The notes below the pieces were generated by a model. The model had not been told where the DNA came from and searched no databases. It saw only the letters and a list, made by a program, of their open reading frames with translations. A stretch of DNA of 6,857 bases from positions 1 through 6,857 of the forward strand of contig JACMQJ010000390.1 in the NCBI GenBank assembly GCA_014377055.1. The letters run 5' to 3'. Positions 6,042 to 6,857 of this stretch are shown here, in pieces. A program made the position numbers and the translations under genes. The stretch comes from Candidatus Sericytochromatia bacterium. GTDB taxonomy: Bacteria; Cyanobacteriota; Sericytochromatia; UBA7694; JACMQJ01. How positions within the stretch are numbered: the stretch's first letter is position 1; each line of letters starts with the position of its first letter.

Positions 6042-6281
6042 ATGAAAAAAGAACGATACAATAATAAATACGTCTGTCCTAATGCTGTAACCCACTTAAA
6101 TAACGGAGTCTATATTACTTTTTCACCAAGTACAAATAATTTATCTAAAGATAAATATGTTCTAAGTATCTATGATGATTCAACAAATTACAAAAATCAT
6201 AAACCAAGTGAAGTTAGATACATGAATCTTGAACAAATAAATAGTTTTTTGCAACAAGAGTTTTTAACTTACAATTTTTAA
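6042..6281 (+). CDS. Small hypothetical protein, 79 aa
   Basis: I do not recognise this protein. It is polar, starts MKKERYNNKY, has one cysteine (C12), and shows a likely beta-rich middle (GVYITFSPS at 22-30, DKYVLSIYDD at 37-46) followed by a helix (MNLEQINSFLQQEF, 61-74). There is no signal peptide or membrane segment. The clear promoter and slyD terminator upstream argue that it is a real gene rather than a chance frame. The ribosome binding site is poor: only A/T-rich sequence precedes the ATG. Its stop codon overlaps that of the converging 153-aa gene. It may be restricted to this genus. A function cannot be assigned. Confidence 0.6.
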   Translation: MKKERYNNKYVCPNAVTHLNNGVYITFSPSTNNLSKDKYVLSIYDDSTNYKNHKPSEVRYMNLEQINSFLQQEFLTYNF

Positions 6282-6291
6282 GTTTTTTTTT
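6266..6291 (+). terminator. Weak hairpin plus T9 run at the end of the 79-aa gene
   Basis: AACTTA (6266-6271) pairs with TAAGTT (6279-6284), loop 7 bases, and runs into nine T's (6283-6291). The stem contains the stop codon of the 79-aa gene and has only one G-C pair, so stability is low; the long T-run is what suggests termination. Confidence 0.4.
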
Positions 6292-6739
6292 GATTATGTT
6301 TGATTAGCTCAACTTCTTGAACTATTCGCTCAATATTTAATAGCTCATTAGGTGTTTCACCAATCATTAAGCTTCTTAATAGAGCTTTAAGTAAATCAAA
6401 ATTATGATCAAAAAGTTTGGAAAACCATAATTTTTGATTTTTAGCCATAATTTTTAAGGCTTCTTTCTTTAGAGTATCTATTGTTAAATAAAAGTTCTTT
6501 TGAACATCATCAATATATTTCTCATTACCTTTATATTCATTTATTTTTTCAATATGTACATTAGAACCAGTACAAAAAGTAAAAAACTGTTCTCTCCGTT
6601 GTATACAAACATTTAATTCTTGATCATTAACTTGTTTATTGGTATTACCTAGATTAAGTATCTTCTTTTCTTCCTTATTTATAGTATCTTTTAAAATAAT
6701 TTTAAAGCCTTCAAAATTATTTTGTTCTCTACTTGTCAT
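6278..6739 (-). CDS. Hypothetical protein, 153 aa, in an operon with an EAL-domain gene
   Basis: I do not recognise the family. The protein is soluble, charged and mostly helical. Residues 45-63 (CIQRREQFFTFCTGSNVHI) hold two cysteines, and 80-125 form long amphipathic helices (LKKEALKIMAKNQKLWFSKL, then DLLKALLRSLMIG). There is no signal peptide, and the C-terminus is lysine-rich (HNQKKT), encoded over an A9 run. The ATG at 6739 lies 4 bp after the EAL gene's stop, and its AAAGG ribosome binding site, 8 bases upstream, overlaps the last codons of that gene, so the two are probably translationally coupled. That suggests a role in cyclic-di-GMP signalling, for instance as a partner or effector, but this rests on position only. 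Its stop overlaps that of the 79-aa gene. Confidence 0.7.
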   Translation of the reverse strand: MTSREQNNFEGFKIILKDTINKEEKKILNLGNTNKQVNDQELNVCIQRREQFFTFCTGSNVHIEKINEYKGNEKYIDDVQKNFYLTIDTLKKEALKIMAKNQKLWFSKLFDHNFDLLKALLRSLMIGETPNELLNIERIVQEVELIKHNQKKT

Positions 6740-6743
6740 ATAT

Positions 6744-6857
6744 CTAACCTTTTAAAGATTCAATAGGGATAAGAGTTGGTTTAGAAAAGTAAAAACCTTG
6801 AACATAATCAGTTTCTTTAGAAATACAATAATCAAGTTCTTCTTTTGTTTCTACTCC
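6744..6857 (-). CDS. EAL-domain protein, C-terminal 37 residues (cyclic-di-GMP phosphodiesterase type)
   Basis: Only the end of this gene is in the window, and I read it directly from the minus strand. The residues GVETKEELDY, then DYVQGFYFSKP and a TAG stop at 6744, match the last part of an EAL domain. There the family has GVET (its Glu is part of the active-site network), then the QG-(Y/F)-(Y/L/F)-FSKP loop close to the C-terminus. EAL enzymes hydrolyse cyclic-di-GMP to pGpG. Retention of GVET and QGFYFSKP suggests an active or recently active domain, but the EAL motif itself and any GGDEF or sensor domain lie outside the window. The gene is the first visible member of an operon with the 153-aa gene. 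Confidence 0.88.
   Translation of the reverse strand, partial: GVETKEELDYCISKETDYVQGFYFSKPTLIPIESLKG

Noticed and set aside
6278..6739. 153-aa protein as a chemoreceptor zinc-binding (CZB) domain
   Set aside because: It has Cys, His and Trp residues but not in the CZB order and spacing, so I left it unassigned.
1..6857. CRISPR array, insertion sequence, tRNA or rRNA
   Set aside because: No regularly spaced repeats, transposase frames, terminal inverted repeats or tRNA-like CCA/T-loop patterns were seen on reading the window.

Overview
This is an AT-rich window (roughly 30% GC by eye) with short intergenic gaps, a gammaproteobacterial type of gene content (SlyD with the NHPLAG motif and a histidine-rich tail, an EAL domain protein) and Shine-Dalgarno/sigma-70-like signals. 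The base composition and gene set look most like Francisella or a close relative. That assignment is inference; there is no rRNA or other diagnostic marker in the window.

Left part (1-1700, all minus strand). The window opens inside a RES-domain toxin gene, preceded by its Xre/MbcA/ParS-family antitoxin, a type II toxin-antitoxin operon. It has a clear promoter and a perfect 12-bp inverted repeat (785-796 / 818-829) that brackets the -10 box and is the likely autoregulatory operator. Upstream lies a DEDDh 3'-5' exonuclease (DNA polymerase III epsilon-like) carrying a C-terminal WYL-like domain. Its start is odd: the only in-frame start is TTG, while a nearby ATG is out of frame by one base in an A6 run.

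Middle (1729-5246, minus strand). A 429-aa HEAT-like alpha-solenoid protein lies 39 bp upstream of the exonuclease and probably shares its transcript. Next come a secreted purple-acid-phosphatase-like metallophosphatase with all seven metal ligands, and a 412-aa protein with a long polar, probably disordered N-terminal region and a C-terminal CBS pair.

Right part. slyD (plus strand) is divergent from the CBS gene across a 175-bp intergenic region with a strong slyD promoter and three short palindromes, and it ends at a good intrinsic terminator. A 79-aa orphan gene with its own near-consensus promoter follows. It converges on, and shares a TTAA stop overlap with, a 153-aa orphan gene on the minus strand. 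That gene begins 4 bp after the end of an EAL (cyclic-di-GMP phosphodiesterase type) gene, of which only the last 37 codons are present.

Most of the window is unconnected housekeeping or signalling genes. The parts that most deserve a second look are the TA operator, the exonuclease-WYL gene with its slippery start and HEAT partner, and the EAL-linked orphan protein. I see no CRISPR array, insertion sequence, tRNA or rRNA. No gene-free stretch exceeds 300 bases; the longest is the 175-bp gap between the CBS gene and slyD.
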